NCBI GenBank assembly: GCA_011389605.1
Contig: JAABTZ010000017.1
Coordinates: 1-15,458, forward strand
Reading direction: 5' to 3'
Length of the DNA stretch: 15,458 bases
Source of the DNA: Desulfobacteraceae bacterium
GTDB taxonomy: Bacteria; Desulfobacterota; Desulfobacteria; Desulfobacterales; Desulfosalsimonadaceae
In this document: piece after piece, positions 13,514-15,458 of the stretch
Numbering within the stretch: position 1 is the first letter of the stretch
Layout: each line of letters starts with the position of its first letter
The notes under the pieces: generated by a model
Databases searched by the model: none
What the model was told of the DNA's origin: nothing
Seen by the model: only the letters and a program-made list of their open reading frames with translations
Translations under genes and position numbers: made by a program

Positions 13514-14866
13514 CTATTGCTGATCTTCCCCGGCCACCCGGTCAAAGGCAGACTCAGGAAAGAAACAATACGGACACTGTTCAGGGGGATTTTGGCCGTA
13601 ATGAACGTAGCCGCACATGCGGCACCGCCAGGCATCAGTGTCAGGCTGACCCTGGATACCTGTTTCATCCGGATGCCGCTCCCGGTGCATCGGCATATTT
13701 TCCAGGGGCGGCATCACAGGTTCATAGCCATTTAAGGCATGGCCGGCCACTATCATGCGCTGGATTTCACTGGTTCCCTCATATATGGGATAGACCCGGA
13801 TGTCCCGCAAAAGTTTTTCCACAGGGAAAAACCTGGTATAGCCGTAGCCGCCAAATATCTGCAAAGCCTCACTTGCCACTTGAACTGCCGATTCCGTGGC
13901 GTAAAACTTGGCAACCGATGCGGATATGGTGGGATCCATTCCATTGTCAGCCTCCCAGGCCGCCTTTAAAACAAGGAGACGAGATGCTTCCACTTTCTGA
14001 TACATTTCAGCTATTTTAAACTGGATGGCCTGATAATTTGACAATTTGGCCCCGAATGTCCGGCGCTTTTTTGCATAATCAATGGCAAACTCCATGGCAG
14101 AACGGGCCGCACCCACGGCAAATGCGCCGATAGACGGCCGGGTGCGGGAAAACGTGCGCATGGCCAGAATAAAACCTTCGCCGGGCCCGGCAAGCATGTT
14201 TTCCTTTGGAACCCGCACATTATCAAAGTGTACCCCTGCCGTATTGGAATTTCGCTGCCCCAGCTTGGGTATGGGACGCCCGGTTTTAACCCCGTCCCTT
14301 TGCTTTTCCACAAAAAAAGCACAGATTCCGTCATGTTTCTTTTCGGGATCAACGGTTGCAAAAATTGTAAAATAATCGGCAATGCCGCCGTTGGTCACCC
14401 AGTATTTGGTTCCGTTTAAAATATAGTCATCCCCGTGTGCTTCAGCACGGCACCTTATGCCGGATACATCCGATCCCATTGTCGGCTCGGAGGTCGCAAA
14501 ACTGATAAGATTAAAAGACTTGGCAAAAAGGGGCAGATATTTTTCCTTTGCAGCCTCATTTTCGCATAGTATAAGAGGCTCCAGGCCCAGGGAATTGTCA
14601 AATACGGAGGTAGCAATGCCCGGACAGGCCGCGGCAATCTCCTCGGTGACAAGACAGCCCTCCACCATGCCCAGTCCTTTGCCTCCATAGCTTTCCGGAA
14701 TATCAGCAGTGGAAATGCCGGCCTCGTAAGCTTCACGTAAAATCTCAACAGGGGTTTCATCTCTTTGATCGTAATAGGCGGCTATAGGCAAAATCCGTTT
14801 TAATGCGAATTCACGCGCTTTTTGCTGAATTTGCTTCTGTTTTTCAGACAGTTCAAAATTTAACAT
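13514..14866 (-). CDS. Acyl-CoA dehydrogenase fused to a C-terminal rubredoxin-like domain
   Basis: FAD enzyme expected to oxidise an acyl-CoA to the trans-2-enoyl-CoA; the chain specificity is not readable. It has 450 residues, against about 380 for typical members. Residues 1-380 form the full dehydrogenase: N-terminal helices, ISFATSEPTMGSD, the NTAGVHFDNVRVP beta domain, RRTFGAKLSNYQAIQ, and IYEGTSEIQR with the catalytic-base Glu at about 363. After a Pro/His-rich linker, residues 412-450 form a rubredoxin-type site with Cys 415, 418, 431 and 434 (WRCRMCGYVHYG, then EQCPYC), closely like the short C-terminal domain of rubrerythrins. ATG 14866 follows AAAGGAGGG. The tail suggests an in-protein iron relay to a non-standard acceptor, or a structural metal site. 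No etfAB gene is nearby. Confidence 0.93.
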   Translation of the reverse strand: MLNFELSEKQKQIQQKAREFALKRILPIAAYYDQRDETPVEILREAYEAGISTADIPESYGGKGLGMVEGCLVTEEIAAACPGIATSVFDNSLGLEPLILCENEAAKEKYLPLFAKSFNLISFATSEPTMGSDVSGIRCRAEAHGDDYILNGTKYWVTNGGIADYFTIFATVDPEKKHDGICAFFVEKQRDGVKTGRPIPKLGQRNSNTAGVHFDNVRVPKENMLAGPGEGFILAMRTFSRTRPSIGAFAVGAARSAMEFAIDYAKKRRTFGAKLSNYQAIQFKIAEMYQKVEASRLLVLKAAWEADNGMDPTISASVAKFYATESAVQVASEALQIFGGYGYTRFFPVEKLLRDIRVYPIYEGTSEIQRMIVAGHALNGYEPVMPPLENMPMHRERHPDETGIQGQPDTDAWRCRMCGYVHYGQNPPEQCPYCFFPESAFDRVAGEDQQ

Positions 14867-14879
14867 ATATCCCTCCTTT

Positions 14880-14909
14880 ATGAGCCAGTAAAAAGTCTTT
14901 TTTACAGCC
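14880..14909 (-). repeat. Hairpin repeat, copy B (acyl-CoA dehydrogenase leader)
   Basis: GTAAAAA (14888-14894) and TTTTTAC (14899-14905) form a 7-bp hairpin starting 12 bases upstream of the ribosome site. Read on the minus strand, CTGTAAAAAA, GACTTTTTAC and GGCTCAT match copy A at 1302-1333, apart from two single-base changes and a two-base gap. It lies in the 5' untranslated region of the dehydrogenase gene and could affect its expression. Confidence 0.55.
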
Positions 14910-14998
14910 AGTTTTAAGTGATTAAGTACTAAGTAAAATCAAGAAGTTATTTTTTGATTTGTTTGGCATTTATATCAGTTTTAAAGTTTCCAAGGAAA

Positions 14999-15458
14999 TC
15001 ATTTTTTCTGCGCCTTCTGAATTCTGGCCCAGGTATCGCGCAGAGTCACTATTCTGTTAAACACCGGCTGTCCGGGAGTGGAATCTTTTGGATCAACAAA
15101 AAAATAGCCCAGCCGTTCAAACTGATATCGCCGGCCGGAAGCAGCATCTTTAAGTCCGGGTTCAAGCATGCAGCCGTTTAAGGTTTCCAGGGATGCAGGA
15201 TTTAGAAATTTCTGAAAATCGTCTTGTTCTCCCGGATTTTCCAGGGTAAACAGGTGATCGTAAAGCCTGACTGTTGCTTGCAGGGCATGACCGGCCGAAA
15301 CCCAGTGCAGGGTTGCCTTGACCTTGCGCCCGTCCGGGGCATCCCCTCCCCGGGTGGCCGGGTCATAGGTACAGTGTAGTTCCTCTATTTCTCCATTGTC
15401 GTCACGGATTACCTGCTCGCATTTTATAAAATATGCATACCTCAGCCTGACCTCCCGG
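14999..15458 (-). CDS. glnS: Glutaminyl-tRNA synthetase, C-terminal part
   Basis: Cytoplasmic class I synthetase for tRNA-Gln. Only the last 152 codons are in the window; the frame is open through the right edge, and the stop TGA is at 14999-15001. The sequence is the beta-barrel anticodon-binding region: REVRLRYAYFIKCEQVI, then CTYDPATRGG, DGRKVKATLHWVSAGHALQ, a VRLYDHLF segment, then RRYQFERLGYFFVDP and PVFNRIVTLRDTWARI near the end. These follow E. coli GlnRS block by block. GluRS has an alpha-helical anticodon domain instead, which rules it out. The gene precedes the acyl-CoA dehydrogenase by 132 bp on the same strand, and no strong terminator is visible between them. Confidence 0.95.
   Translation of the reverse strand, partial: REVRLRYAYFIKCEQVIRDDNGEIEELHCTYDPATRGGDAPDGRKVKATLHWVSAGHALQATVRLYDHLFTLENPGEQDDFQKFLNPASLETLNGCMLEPGLKDAASGRRYQFERLGYFFVDPKDSTPGQPVFNRIVTLRDTWARIQKAQKK

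Noticed and set aside
1..15458. CRISPR array, transposase, integrase, tRNA or toxin-antitoxin genes
   Set aside because: Reading both strands I found no regularly spaced repeats, no tRNA T-loop context and no mobile-element protein; every sizeable gap is accounted for by leaders, hairpins or the 6S RNA.

Overview
The window reads as chromosomal housekeeping DNA from an anaerobic bacterium, most likely a Desulfobacterota member (Desulfobacterales-like). That placement is inference. It rests on a split F1Fo operon with paired b' and b subunits but no a or c subunit, on RNase Y, a 6S RNA behind zapA, a DUF362-ferredoxin protein, and an acyl-CoA dehydrogenase carrying a rubredoxin-type tail. There is no rRNA, tRNA, CRISPR array, insertion sequence or phage gene.

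All genes but one are on the minus strand, so transcription runs from right to left. From the right edge: the 3' end of glnS (14999-15458); an acyl-CoA dehydrogenase with a C-terminal rubredoxin-like domain (13514-14866); convergent with it, the only plus-strand gene, a DUF362 protein with two [4Fe-4S] motifs (12400-13506); divergent from that, rodA (11119-12222). Next comes the ATP synthase operon atpF'-atpF-atpH-atpA-atpG-atpD-atpC (10926 down to 4977), with overlapping stop and start codons between the first four genes and a strong hairpin terminator after atpC. It is followed by a uridyltransferase-only GlmU (4085-4837), then zapB, zapA, a 6S RNA gene (about 3183-3376), rny for RNase Y, and tyrS, which loses only its last codons at the left edge.

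Functionally, the centre joins energy conservation (F1 and the Fo stator) to envelope precursor synthesis (UDP-GlcNAc), septum positioning (ZapA/ZapB), global transcription control (6S RNA) and mRNA turnover (RNase Y). The atpC-glmU adjacency also occurs in E. coli, as does zapA-ssrS, so much of the layout is old synteny.

I do not see a new multi-gene system. The points most worth a second look are the acyl-CoA dehydrogenase/rubredoxin fusion, the 6S RNA, a GlmU without its acetyltransferase half, a hairpin repeat shared by two distant intergenic regions, and a perfect palindrome over the likely atp promoter.
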